NCBI RefSeq assembly: GCF_000974765.1
Contig: NZ_BBWU01000043.1
Span: 1-41,080, forward strand
Length of the DNA: 41,080 nt
Direction of reading: 5' to 3'
DNA from: Sphingomonas changbaiensis NBRC 104936
Lineage (GTDB): Bacteria > Pseudomonadota > Alphaproteobacteria > Sphingomonadales > Sphingomonadaceae
The position numbers and the translations under genes are program-made. Positions 8,037 through 16,211 of this stretch are shown here, piece by piece (within the stretch, counting starts at the first letter, position 1; every line of letters starts with the position of its first letter). The notes below the pieces were generated by a model. It made no database searches and had not been told where the DNA came from. It saw only the letters and a program-made list of their open reading frames with translations.

Positions 8037-8912
8037 TTACTTCTCGGCTGGCGCGGCGGGCTTCTTCGGCGGGGCGAAGCCGGCCTGGTATTTCACTTCG
8101 CTCTCCGCCTTCTTCACCTTGGGCTCCAGATCGCGCTTGAGAAGATCCTGGAACTTGCGCTGCTGGAGGAGCGCCGTCGCGAACTGATTGGCCTGGTCGC
8201 CGGTCAGCGGCTGGACATCGGTGCCGGTGATCTTGTTCGCGACCATCACGCGGCCGGCCGGGATTAAGAAGATGTCGTCCTTCGGCATCTTCAGGACCTG
8301 CTGGACGAGCTCCGGATTGGCGGTGGCGACGTCGAGCTTGGATGGCGCACGCTTATACTGCAGGCCGTCCTGCTTCAGCATCGCCTCCACTTCGTCCATC
8401 GTCTTCAGCGGCTGGTACTTGCGCAGCACCTGCGGGTCCTTCGGCGCTTCGAACTGGATCTGGTCGATCGTGAAGATCTTGCGCTGCGCGAACAAGTCCG
8501 GGTTCTGCGCGATGAAGGTGTCGATTTCGGTCTGGGTCGGCTGCTTGACCGCGGCGCTCATCTGCCGCTGCAGCATCTGGACCAGGATGCTTTCCTCAGC
8601 GCGGCGTTCCTGGAGCAGGAACATCGGCGTCTTGTCGAGCCCGCGGTCGCGCGCGATGTCGGCCAGAATTCGGCGGTTGACGACCTGCTGAAGCGCCGCC
8701 TGCTCAAGCTGCTTCTTCTGGTCCGGCGCGATGTTCGCCGGGATGTTCGCGCCCTGCAGTTCGGCGTTCAGTTCGTGAACTGTGATGTCCTTGCCGTCGA
8801 CGGTGGCGACGACCTGGCCCTTTTCCAGTTCCCCCTCGGCGCCTTTCTTGCCGCAGCCGGCTACGAGCAGTGCCGTCCCGACCATCAGAGTGGTGGCGAT
8901 AGTCTTACGCAT
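8037..8912 (-). CDS. EpsD-family peptidyl-prolyl isomerase-like lipoprotein
   Basis: A 291-residue envelope lipoprotein. The signal peptide ends in the lipobox LVAGC (Cys at about residue 20). The region after it (VVATVDGKDITVHELNAEL through VNRRILADIARDRG) is the SurA-type N-terminal chaperone domain, and the rest matches the EpsD family found in exopolysaccharide loci that carry exosortases. The central domain is short for a parvulin, so isomerase activity is doubtful and a chaperone or scaffold role is more likely. The C-terminus is Lys/Pro/Ala-rich. The ATG has AGGAG at good spacing. It is separated from the upstream gene by 110 bases and may have its own promoter there. Confidence 0.82.
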   Translation of the reverse strand: MRKTIATTLMVGTALLVAGCGKKGAEGELEKGQVVATVDGKDITVHELNAELQGANIPANIAPDQKKQLEQAALQQVVNRRILADIARDRGLDKTPMFLLQERRAEESILVQMLQRQMSAAVKQPTQTEIDTFIAQNPDLFAQRKIFTIDQIQFEAPKDPQVLRKYQPLKTMDEVEAMLKQDGLQYKRAPSKLDVATANPELVQQVLKMPKDDIFLIPAGRVMVANKITGTDVQPLTGDQANQFATALLQQRKFQDLLKRDLEPKVKKAESEVKYQAGFAPPKKPAAPAEK

Positions 8913-9022
8913 CTTGTTCTCCTCATCGGCGCGCCTTCCCTCAAGCGCCCCCTTTGCCGTGGCGAAACGCTATACTCGCGGCCGCCAATCCCGCACAATC
9001 AAAAGAAAGTCGCGAAATGTAT

Positions 9023-9922
9023 TCAGCCCGCCCGTTCCAGTTGCGGGGCGGCGGCGCCGCGCTTCGCATCATATTCGTGGATCAGTTCGACCGTGGAGCG
9101 GATGTTGCCGGCACTCGATGCGCCGAACAGGATCGATTTGACATACGGTTCGCCGGTCACCCACTCGATCGCCTCGCGCGCCGGGATGGCGCCGGAGGCG
9201 AGCACGGACATGGCGATCACGCGCGCCGGCCGCTGCTCGAGCGCGTGGCGATAGCCGTCGATGCCGCCCGACATCCGGAAGCCGACCTTGTTCACATTGG
9301 CACACACGATCGGATTCGTGACGCCGACGCTTTCGAGCGCGGGCAGCAGCATCGGCAGGTTCATCGTGAAGAAGCCCGCTTCGGCATTGTATTTCGTCTT
9401 CACATGCTCCGCGAAGATGCGGAACGCGTCGTAATAGCCGAGGCCCAGCACCAGGTCGGTGACGACGTTCTGCAGGAAGACGATCGGGGTGGGGAGGCCT
9501 GCGAACATCTTCATTTCGGCATCGACGAGCATCGTGATCAGCGTCTCGACGTCGCGCGTGACCAACGCCTTGCCGCCGCGCATGATCGCGCCGACCACGC
9601 CTTCGTTGGGCAGCACCTGCTTCAGCGCGTCGAAATAGCCGTGCTCGGTCACGGCGTTCGCATATTTGTGCGCGTAGGGCATGCCCGGGCAGAAATAGAA
9701 GCCGTCCCATTTGGCCGGATCGGCGCGCACGGCGGCGGCGACATCGGCCATGCGGTCGTGGGTCGTGCAGGAAAAGCCCCGGACGCCTGCCTTCAGCGCC
9801 GACTGAAGCACGTCCAGGATCGCGTCCAGCGGCTGGAAGCGGATCAGCTGCTGGCGCGCCTTTTCCTCCGACATGTGGTTGACGCCGAAGAACTGGTTGT
9901 CGCCGAAAAGGATGCGGTCCAT
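9023..9922 (-). CDS. Conserved protein of unknown function in the exopolysaccharide cluster
   Basis: A 299-residue soluble protein that I do not recognise as a named family. There is no signal peptide or membrane segment. It starts MDRILFGDNQFFGVNHMS and alternates short hydrophobic strands with helices (GVRGFSCTTHDRM, WDGFYFCPGMPYAHK, GVVGAIMRGG, PIVFLQNVVTD, NPIVCANVNKVGF, VIAMSVLASGAIPA, SILFGASSAGNI), the rhythm of a TIM barrel. The last part resembles the C-terminal barrel strands of aldo-keto reductase or aldolase-type proteins, where LASGAI and FGASS could form a phosphate site; this is inference. It follows the PssE-like gene by 13 bases with an AGGACC ribosome site, so it belongs to the same operon and probably acts on a sugar or nucleotide-sugar. 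Confidence 0.75.
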   Translation of the reverse strand: MDRILFGDNQFFGVNHMSEEKARQQLIRFQPLDAILDVLQSALKAGVRGFSCTTHDRMADVAAAVRADPAKWDGFYFCPGMPYAHKYANAVTEHGYFDALKQVLPNEGVVGAIMRGGKALVTRDVETLITMLVDAEMKMFAGLPTPIVFLQNVVTDLVLGLGYYDAFRIFAEHVKTKYNAEAGFFTMNLPMLLPALESVGVTNPIVCANVNKVGFRMSGGIDGYRHALEQRPARVIAMSVLASGAIPAREAIEWVTGEPYVKSILFGASSAGNIRSTVELIHEYDAKRGAAAPQLERAG

Positions 9923-9935
9923 CGCTTTGGTCCTG

Positions 9936-10430
9936 TCAGGAAGTGCGGGCGGGCGCGAGAAAGGCGCCGATGCGGTCGATAAAGGCGGCAGGCGCGGCGC
10001 TGGGCAGCGCGTCGCCCGATGGAAGCGGATGAGCGAGGAGCTCGCCGATCAGCTGCTTCAGCTCGGCTTCGTCCTCTGTGATGCGCAGGCCGGGCGTGGC
10101 CGCGAAGCGGCGGGCGGTGTGGCGCTGGTGATCGGTCGTGTGTTCGCCGATCGAGCTGTCGCGGACAAGCAGCAGCATCTGCTTGCGCGCTTCCAGCGCC
10201 TGCAGGATCGACCCCATGCCGACATGGGCGACGAACAGGTCGCAGTCGTGGAGGCGCTGCGCATAATCGGCATGCGGCACGATCCGCGCCCACTCGGCAT
10301 GGCGCGGCTCATAGGCGCCGCCGCCGATCTGGATGAAGACTGGGGTCTCCGGATGCTCCGCAGCCCATTCATCGACCGCGCGGACGAAGCGGTCGAAGGG
10401 CAGCATCGAGCCGACCGACGCGAAGATCAC
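9936..10430 (-). CDS. PssE/Alg13-like glycosyltransferase subunit
   Basis: A 164-residue C-terminal-type domain of GT28/GT1 glycosyltransferases, the half that binds the nucleotide sugar. Visible features are the opening IFASVGSMLPFDR, FIQIGGGAYEP, and the donor-site segment LFVAHVGMGSILQALEARKQMLL followed by GEHTTDHQ, the pattern of Alg13, MurG and PssE. It works with the neighbouring PssD-like membrane partner. In Rhizobium the PssD/PssE pair adds glucuronic acid beta-1,4 to lipid-linked glucose; the same reaction is likely here because the locus also encodes a glucose-type initiating transferase. The GTG start at 10430 overlaps the stop of the partner gene by four bases. Confidence 0.85.
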   Translation of the reverse strand: MIFASVGSMLPFDRFVRAVDEWAAEHPETPVFIQIGGGAYEPRHAEWARIVPHADYAQRLHDCDLFVAHVGMGSILQALEARKQMLLLVRDSSIGEHTTDHQRHTARRFAATPGLRITEDEAELKQLIGELLAHPLPSGDALPSAAPAAFIDRIGAFLAPARTS

Positions 10431-10882
10431 AGCACGCTTCCCCAGCAATCGACGCCCTCGGCCGCGGCCACTTCGGGCCATTGCGAGATCGTGCGATGGG
10501 CCAGCTTGCGCGCGAGCCGGCCCGATGACGACATCCGCTCCGAATTGGCGATGCTGTCGATCCAGAGCGTCCGCGCACCGGTGAGCCGCCCAAGCAGGAT
10601 AAAGCTCAGCATCGGCGCCGAGCCGGTGGTGACGATCGCGCGCGGCCGCTCGCGCGCGACGATCTTCAGCGCGCGCCAAAACACCGGCAGAAAGCCCTTC
10701 AGGTCGAAACGCGAGGCGTCGGGCACAGTGTAATAGCGATGCCCCTCCACCATCGGCCGATAGCTATCGAACATCGATACGAATGCCGTGTCGAAACCCT
10801 GAAAGGCGTCGCGCAGGCGCAGCAGCTGGATCCAGTGCCCGCCGCCCGACGCCGCCGCGATCAGCCGCGGAGTCCTCGCCAT
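10427..10882 (-). CDS. PssD/Alg14-like glycosyltransferase membrane partner
   Basis: A 151-residue N-terminal-type half of a split glycosyltransferase. It opens with LIAAASGGGHWIQLLRL, the Gly-rich acceptor-side loop of MurG, Alg14 and PssD, and continues with HRYYTVPDASR, PRAIVTTGSAPMLSFILLGRL and TLWIDSIANSERMS. The hydrophobic helix around residues 85-105 would associate it with the inner membrane and recruit the PssE-like subunit to the lipid-linked acceptor. The start ATG at 10882 overlaps the stop of the oxidoreductase as TGATG, and its stop overlaps the GTG of the PssE-like gene, so the three are translated in a coupled chain. Confidence 0.86.
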   Translation of the reverse strand: MARTPRLIAAASGGGHWIQLLRLRDAFQGFDTAFVSMFDSYRPMVEGHRYYTVPDASRFDLKGFLPVFWRALKIVARERPRAIVTTGSAPMLSFILLGRLTGARTLWIDSIANSERMSSSGRLARKLAHRTISQWPEVAAAEGVDCWGSVL

Positions 10883-11964
10883 CAGCGCCCCAGCCCGAAA
10901 AAGCGGCCGCGGCTGCGGGTCCGCACCGGCTCGACCGGGGCGCCGGCGACGCGCTCGCCGGCACTCGCGGCGCGGATCATCTCGATGGTCCGGTCGGTTT
11001 CGGCGGCGCTACGGAAGCTGTTCTCGACCGGCCGGCCGTCGAGGATGGCGGCGCCGAACGCCTCAAGCTGCGCCGAATATTCCTCGCCGCGCAGGTAGAA
11101 GCTGACCGGCTCGGTCAGTTCGGTGATGTATTTGACGGTCCAGCCCTTATTGTAGCCTTCGGGCGGCGCTCCGTTGCAGTGGAGCTGCAATTCCTGGCGG
11201 TCGGCGTAGATCTTGCCCTTGTCGCCCCAGATCGACACGCGCGTCGTCATCTTGCGAACGCTGTCGTCGGACCAATTGACCGACAGCTGGCCGGTGACGC
11301 CGCTGCCGAAGCGCATCGTCGCATAGACGGCGTCGTCCACTTCCGCAGACAAAGGGTTGGCGAGGATCGCGCCGGCGCAGTCCGTGGGCTGGCCGAAATA
11401 CCAGTTCATCAGATTGAGCGGGTGCGCGGCATAATCGTAGAGGCAGCCGCCGCCTTCCTGCGCCGACGATCGCCAGGTCTTGTTGCTGGGCTTCAGCACG
11501 ACCGGACCATAGGCTTCCGCCATGATGTGCGTGACGCGGCCGATCGCGCCGGCGTCCAGCAGCCGCTTCGCCTCGCGGAAGGTGCCGACGAACCGGTAGT
11601 GAAAGCCGACCTGGGCGACGAGCCGAGCCGCTTCCGCGCGCGCGGCGAGCGCCTCGCTCGCTTCGCCCGACAGCGTGAGCGGCTTTTCGGCGAAGACGTG
11701 CAGGCCGCGGTCGAGCGCCGCGCCGATCATTCGCTCGTGCAGCCGTGTCGGCGTCGCGATCACGACGGCGCCGAGGTCCGGGGTGGCCAGCACCTTCTCG
11801 AAATCGGTGTCGCAGACGATCCCGGTATATTTCCCGACCATCTGGCCGAGGATCGCCGATGAGTCGCACGCGGCGACGACGTCGAGCGAAGGAATGGCAT
11901 TGGCGATGGAGAGGTGGGACACGCCCATCTTGCCCAGCCCCACGACCGCGGTCTTGACCTGCAT
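10882..11964 (-). CDS. Gfo/Idh/MocA-family oxidoreductase
   Basis: A 360-residue NAD(P)-dependent sugar oxidoreductase. The Rossmann fold opens with TAVVGLGKMGVSHL (GxGxxG), then VAACDSS, VVIATPTRLHERM, and HVFAEKPLTL, the EKP motif holding the catalytic Lys. The active-site His/Tyr region is probably GGGCLYDYAAHPLNLM. Members reduce or oxidise free or nucleotide-linked sugars such as UDP-GlcNAcA or inositol. As first gene of the minus-strand exopolysaccharide group, upstream of the PssD/PssE pair, it may make or modify a precursor sugar. The ATG at 11964 begins the conserved part. Substrate is not predictable from motifs. Confidence 0.88.
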   Translation of the reverse strand: MQVKTAVVGLGKMGVSHLSIANAIPSLDVVAACDSSAILGQMVGKYTGIVCDTDFEKVLATPDLGAVVIATPTRLHERMIGAALDRGLHVFAEKPLTLSGEASEALAARAEAARLVAQVGFHYRFVGTFREAKRLLDAGAIGRVTHIMAEAYGPVVLKPSNKTWRSSAQEGGGCLYDYAAHPLNLMNWYFGQPTDCAGAILANPLSAEVDDAVYATMRFGSGVTGQLSVNWSDDSVRKMTTRVSIWGDKGKIYADRQELQLHCNGAPPEGYNKGWTVKYITELTEPVSFYLRGEEYSAQLEAFGAAILDGRPVENSFRSAAETDRTIEMIRAASAGERVAGAPVEPVRTRSRGRFFGLGR

Positions 11965-12036
11965 AAGTTCACTCAATCCTGCACGTGACGGCACGGCGCC
12001 ACGCCGGCCCCGTTGGTAGGTTTTTCGATGCCGTGT

Positions 12037-13440
12037 TCAGCGCGAAAGGCTGGCGCGTTCGCCGGCCAGCCGATCGGCGCGACCGGCGTCGCGCGCGACG
12101 CGCATCCACAGATAGGTGGGCAGCGGCTCCTCGCGGAACCGATAGCGGGCGGCGTCTCCCTCGGCGGCGCGCTCCAGCACGCCGGCGAGGGTCAGCTCGT
12201 TCAGGTCCTTGACCATCCGCTCGGGCGGGCAACTCTCGCAGAGCGAGAGCGCGTCCTCGGGCGTGAACCAGCCGTCGGGCGTGCTCGCCGCGCGGGCTGC
12301 CGCATAGATCATCAGCCCGTTCTGGCGGTCCAGATAGGGCTCGACCGCCGCGATCAGGCGCGGATCGATCCGCCCTGCGGCCTCGTCGACCACTTTGTCG
12401 AGCGCGCCCCAGACATCCTCGATCTCGATGCGAAGGCGCTCGGCATCGAGGGCGATCATCGATGCGTGGTGGCTGACCAGCCGGACGAGGTACGGCGAGC
12501 CGTTCGACAGCTGCTCGATAGCCTTCACGGCTTCTTCGTCGAATTCGACGCCTGCGCTCTTCTCGCCGATGCGGATCAGCGAGCGCACTTCCTCGTTCGA
12601 CAAGCGCGGCATCGGCAGGCCGATGATGTTGCGCCGGATCGACGGGATGTAGCCGATCAGCTGCTGCAGGTTGGAGGCGACACCGGCAAGCACCAGCTGC
12701 ACCCGCGCGGCGCGGTCGGACAGGTTCTTGATCAGCTCGGCGACGCTCTGCCGGAACTGGTCGCTTTCGGCGCGATCATATTCGTCGAGCACGATGATCA
12801 CGCGCGTGCCGGTCACCTGCGCAAGCAGCTCGCCCAGCTGCCGCGCGTCGAAGCTGTCGGGCAGCCGATCCGCGAGCGAGCCCTGGTGCTCACCGACCGC
12901 GGTCGGATCGATGTCGCGCAGATAAAGCTGCGGGATGTCGCGCAGCACCGCACGGAAAATGTCCTCAAAGTCCGAAAAGGCGCCGCACGACGCGTAGACG
13001 ACATTGTAGCGCGATTCCCGCGCAATATCGGCCAGAATATGGACCAGCGAGGTTTTGCCGATGCCGCGCTCGCCATAGATCACCACATGGCTGCGCTGCT
13101 CCTCGAGGATTTCGATCAGCCGGGCCAGCACGCCGAGGCGACCGGCGAACTTGCTGCGCTCCGTCACCGGCTGGGCGGGCGTGAAGACGTCGCGGAGCGT
13201 CATGCGCGCCTTGGTCAAGCGCGAGGCTTCGCCCCTGGATGCGGTCCGGTCGACGGCTGAGGAGCGAAAGGTCGGGAAACCGGATTGTGGAGCGGGGGCT
13301 TCCTCCGCCTCGCGCGCGGCATCGAGCGCAGCCTGCCGGGCGCGGCGACGTTCCAGCAGCTCGGCGCGGCCGGGCCGGCCTTGCTCTACGTCAGGCCGAT
13401 TCCTGCGGAACCAACCGAAAATCCTTTTCCAAAACGCCAC
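12037..13440 (-). CDS. AAA-type ATPase, role unknown
   Basis: A 467-residue P-loop ATPase. The N-terminal 80 residues are charged and Ala/Arg-rich. The domain starts at ITERSKFAGR-like sequence (PVTERSKFAGR), Walker A is GERGIGKTS at about 123-131, Walker B is VIIVLDEYDR at 214-221, and LVLAGVASNLQQLIG with RRNIIGLPMP forms the sensor 1 region. The last 100 residues look like a winged helix (WFTPEDALSLCES, LNELTLAGVLERA). This layout matches Orc/Cdc6-like and STAND-type AAA ATPases. I chose the GTG at 13440, which has a GAGG site; the frame extends five codons to a TTG. It is divergent from the exopolysaccharide operon and upstream of the oxidoreductase on the same strand, so regulation, assembly or export of the polysaccharide are options, none shown. 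Confidence 0.8.
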   Translation of the reverse strand: MAFWKRIFGWFRRNRPDVEQGRPGRAELLERRRARQAALDAAREAEEAPAPQSGFPTFRSSAVDRTASRGEASRLTKARMTLRDVFTPAQPVTERSKFAGRLGVLARLIEILEEQRSHVVIYGERGIGKTSLVHILADIARESRYNVVYASCGAFSDFEDIFRAVLRDIPQLYLRDIDPTAVGEHQGSLADRLPDSFDARQLGELLAQVTGTRVIIVLDEYDRAESDQFRQSVAELIKNLSDRAARVQLVLAGVASNLQQLIGYIPSIRRNIIGLPMPRLSNEEVRSLIRIGEKSAGVEFDEEAVKAIEQLSNGSPYLVRLVSHHASMIALDAERLRIEIEDVWGALDKVVDEAAGRIDPRLIAAVEPYLDRQNGLMIYAAARAASTPDGWFTPEDALSLCESCPPERMVKDLNELTLAGVLERAAEGDAARYRFREEPLPTYLWMRVARDAGRADRLAGERASLSR

Positions 13441-13482
13441 TGTCCGACCTCGCAAAACTCTGACCGGCGGGACCCGCCGCTC

Positions 13483-13749
13483 TCAACCGCGCCCGTGGAA
13501 CGGTTTGATGACGAAATAGGTGTAGGCCAGAACGGCCAGGATGCCCAACGCGGCGAGCGCCTGATAGGCTGCATCGCCTTGTTCGATGCCCTTGTTGCCG
13601 AACCAATTCGAGACTGCGCAGCCGATCGCCGGCGGCAGGTAGCTCAGGATTGAATCCTGCGGCTCGCCCTCCCCGACCGAACGCTGCAGAAAGACGACGA
13701 TCAGTCCCGCAAAAATCGCGACCGTCACCCAATCGTAAATCGTCTGCAT
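13483..13749 (-). CDS. Small membrane protein, probable XrtV-system accessory
   Basis: An 88-residue membrane protein with two or three hydrophobic segments: YDWVTVAIFAGLIVVFLQ (residues about 5-22), a middle amphipathic stretch with SYLPPAIGCAVSNWFGN, and ALAALGILAVLAYTYFVI near the C-terminus, ending KPFHGRG. From memory it matches the small protein named as accessory to the exosortase V sorting system in sphingomonads. Its position, between the AAA ATPase and the divergent exosortase operon, agrees. The ATG at 13749 starts the conserved part; the open frame extends upstream without similarity. How it helps sorting is not known. Confidence 0.7.
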   Translation of the reverse strand: MQTIYDWVTVAIFAGLIVVFLQRSVGEGEPQDSILSYLPPAIGCAVSNWFGNKGIEQGDAAYQALAALGILAVLAYTYFVIKPFHGRG

Positions 13750-14020
13750 GCCACCATCCGTGCGAACAAGCCGTCCCGCTATCATCGAACAGCCCCGATG
13801 ACAAAGCTTCCGAGTCCCGAACTTCTCGGCAGACACGTGCGCCCGATAAGGTTTAGATGATATAAACGGATCGGGACCTAACCGGAATAGTGTCGCTGAA
13901 TCGTCACAGGCACCGATAAACCGCTCGTGCGTTCAGGGGGAAAGATTGCGGCTGCGCCAGCCGGGGGATAGCCGAGAGGCCGAAGCCAACCTCGAGGCGC
14001 TGGACGAGAGGGAAAAGGGA

Positions 14021-15313
14021 TTGAACAAGAATGCCTGGGTGGCGCTGCTCCTGATCGGGTGCGGAGATGCGGCGATTGCGCAAACGACATCGACCAGGCC
14101 ACCGAGCTTCGGCTCCGCCGGTCGCGCCACCGCACCTGAACGCCACATACAGATCCGCGCGAACGTCGATGCGAGCTACGACAGCAACGTCTTCGGCCTC
14201 AGCGATGCGCAGATCGAACGCAACGGCCTGAGGGGGCGATCGAAGGACGATTTCTCGCTGACGCCGTCGCTGGCTGTCGACCTCTTCCTGCCGTTCGGGC
14301 GCGAGTCCGTCTACGCGCGCGGGGCGCTCGGCTATGATTTCTACACGAACAATACGCAGCTAAACCGGGAACGCATCAACCTGGCGCTCGGCGGCGACGT
14401 GCGCGTGACCACCAGCTGCTCCGCCGGTGCGGACGCGACCTACAATCGGACGCGGTCCAATGCGGGCGACGTTTTCGGCGTGACCGAAGGCACGATATTG
14501 ACCCGCGCCAATACGACGGAATACCGGTCGATCGGAGCGCGAGGCCAGTGCGCGGGCGTGGTCGGTATCTCGCCGAGTTTCGGCTACACCCACTCCGAAG
14601 TTCGGAATTCCGCGCAGTTCTTCCAGCTCAACGACTCGAATCAGGATACGTTCGACGCCAGCATCGGCTATCAGCGTCCGTCGCTGGGCCGGCTGTCGAT
14701 CTACGGCAATTATTCCCAGGGCACGTATCTCAACCGAAACGTGCTCGGTCTGCCGAACGTGATTGCCGGGATTCCGAGCGACGGCGTGAAGAATTACTCG
14801 GCCGGCGCGCGATACGAGCGAAACATCGGGACGCGGCTGTCGGGCGCAATCTCGCTCGGCTACAGCTGGGTCGATCCCAAGGCCGTTTTCTCCCAGAAGT
14901 TTCGCGGCGCCACCTATTCGGTCAACCTGAATGTGATCCCAACCAACCGCCTGAGCGTGGATCTGGTCGCATCGCGTTCGGCGCAGCTTTCGAACACGGT
15001 CTTCGCGTCCTACTCGATCACCGAGATTTATTCGGTGAACGGCACTTACAAGCTGAATGATCGGCTGGATCTGAATTTCGGAGGATCGGTGCAGAAGCAG
15101 AATTTCCACCAGACCGCATCCGCAATCGACCAGTCGGCCTTTCTGTCGAAGGACAGGTTCACCCGCACCTATGGCGGGTTCGTCTACAATCTTAATCGAC
15201 GGATAAGGCTAAACGGGCTAGTCAGTCATCAGAGGCGATCGGCGGACAACGCGCTGTTTCGCTATAACAATACCACGGCGAGCCTGGGCGTCAGCCTGTC
15301 GCTGGGCCGCTGA
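14021..15313 (+). CDS. Outer-membrane beta-barrel protein of exopolysaccharide export (BBP2_2 type)
   Basis: A 430-residue outer-membrane protein, first gene of the plus-strand operon. It has a signal peptide (LNKNAWVALLLIG..., cleavage near AIAQ), a motif ANVDASYDSNVFGLS that marks the putative beta-barrel porin 2 family, and then alternating strands for the rest (RGALGYDFYTNN, SPSFGYTHSEV, IYGNYSQGTYLN, SLGYSWVDP), ending in SLSLGR. Such barrels accompany Wza/EpsA-like proteins in loci with exosortases and may form or assist the export pore. The start is TTG at 14021 with a purine-rich GGGAAAAGGGA site; the frame runs upstream, but no signal peptide would then be exposed. Upstream, 270 bases separate it from the divergent small membrane protein and should hold its promoter. 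Confidence 0.8.
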   Translation: MNKNAWVALLLIGCGDAAIAQTTSTRPPSFGSAGRATAPERHIQIRANVDASYDSNVFGLSDAQIERNGLRGRSKDDFSLTPSLAVDLFLPFGRESVYARGALGYDFYTNNTQLNRERINLALGGDVRVTTSCSAGADATYNRTRSNAGDVFGVTEGTILTRANTTEYRSIGARGQCAGVVGISPSFGYTHSEVRNSAQFFQLNDSNQDTFDASIGYQRPSLGRLSIYGNYSQGTYLNRNVLGLPNVIAGIPSDGVKNYSAGARYERNIGTRLSGAISLGYSWVDPKAVFSQKFRGATYSVNLNVIPTNRLSVDLVASRSAQLSNTVFASYSITEIYSVNGTYKLNDRLDLNFGGSVQKQNFHQTASAIDQSAFLSKDRFTRTYGGFVYNLNRRIRLNGLVSHQRRSADNALFRYNNTTASLGVSLSLGR

Positions 15314-15329
15314 TCGGGACGAGGTGATG

Positions 15330-16199
15330 ATGAAGGTTTTGATGCGTCTGCTTGGATCGGTTCTGCTCTTCGCCTCCGCGGCGGCCAACGCGCAACAGCC
15401 CGCGCCCGCCGGCCTTCCGCCGGCCGCAGCGGCGCAGATTCAGGGCCAGGCGCAGCCGCCCCGCCCGCCTGCCGGCCAGACCAAGGCCGAGAAGGACCTT
15501 GCCGCCGGCTATGTGCTGGGGCCCGACGACGTGGTCGAGATCAGCGTGCTCGGCCAGCCCGAATTCACGACGCGCGCCCGCATCAAGGCGAACGGCACGA
15601 TCCAGCTGCCCTTCATCGGCGAGCAGAAGATTGAAGGCGAGACCGCGATCAGCCTGGCGCCCAAGCTGGCTGAAAAGCTTCGCACCGGCGGCTATTACGC
15701 CAAGCCCGTCGTCAACGTCGAAGTGTCGGGTTTTGCGAGCCGCTATGTGACTTTGCTCGGCGCCGTAGGTCAGACCGGCCTGCAGCCGGTCGACCGCGAA
15801 TATCGCCTATCCGAGGTGATCGCGCGTGCCGGCGGCATTCGGCCGGACGGGGCGGATTATGTTACGCTCACGCGCGCCAATGGCGAGCAGCATGATTATA
15901 ATTTCGAGAAGCTGGCCTCCGGCGGCCCTGAGGACGATCCGCTCGTCCATCCGGGCGACAAGATCTACGTGCCGGAGGCCGACCTTTACTATATCTACGG
16001 CCAGATCAATCAACCCGGCCAATTCCCGATCAAGGGCGACATGACCGTGCGCAACGTGATCGCGCGGAGCGGCGGCGTCACCGCCTCGGGTTCGGTCAAG
16101 CGCATCAAATTGTATCGGAATGGCGAGGAGCAGAAGGTCGACCTCGACATGAAGGTCAAGGCCGGCGACGTGTTCACCGTCGGCGAGCGTCTCTTCTAA
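15330..16199 (+). CDS. Wza/EpsA-like polysaccharide export protein
   Basis: A 289-residue periplasmic and outer-membrane polysaccharide export protein. The signal peptide ends near ANAQQ and is followed by a Pro/Ala/Gln-rich linker. The polysaccharide export domain reads YVLGPDDVVEISVLGQPEF and RIKANGTIQLPFIGEQ, then two SLBB-type repeats (VTLLGAVGQTGLQPV and YYIYGQINQPGQFPI). In this family the protein forms an export ring with the chain-length protein below it. Three starts are possible (GTG 15324, ATG 15327, ATG 15330); ATG 15330 has the best spacing to GACGAGG. No lipobox Cys is seen, unlike Wza. The gene lies 16 bases after the barrel gene. Confidence 0.9.
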   Translation: MKVLMRLLGSVLLFASAAANAQQPAPAGLPPAAAAQIQGQAQPPRPPAGQTKAEKDLAAGYVLGPDDVVEISVLGQPEFTTRARIKANGTIQLPFIGEQKIEGETAISLAPKLAEKLRTGGYYAKPVVNVEVSGFASRYVTLLGAVGQTGLQPVDREYRLSEVIARAGGIRPDGADYVTLTRANGEQHDYNFEKLASGGPEDDPLVHPGDKIYVPEADLYYIYGQINQPGQFPIKGDMTVRNVIARSGGVTASGSVKRIKLYRNGEEQKVDLDMKVKAGDVFTVGERLF

Positions 16200-16211
16200 G
16201 GAAAGCGCGAC

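Noticed and set aside
12013-13260. A 415-codon plus-strand frame over the AAA ATPase gene
   Set aside because: It is antisense to intact Walker motifs and rich in Arg, Asp and His without domain features.
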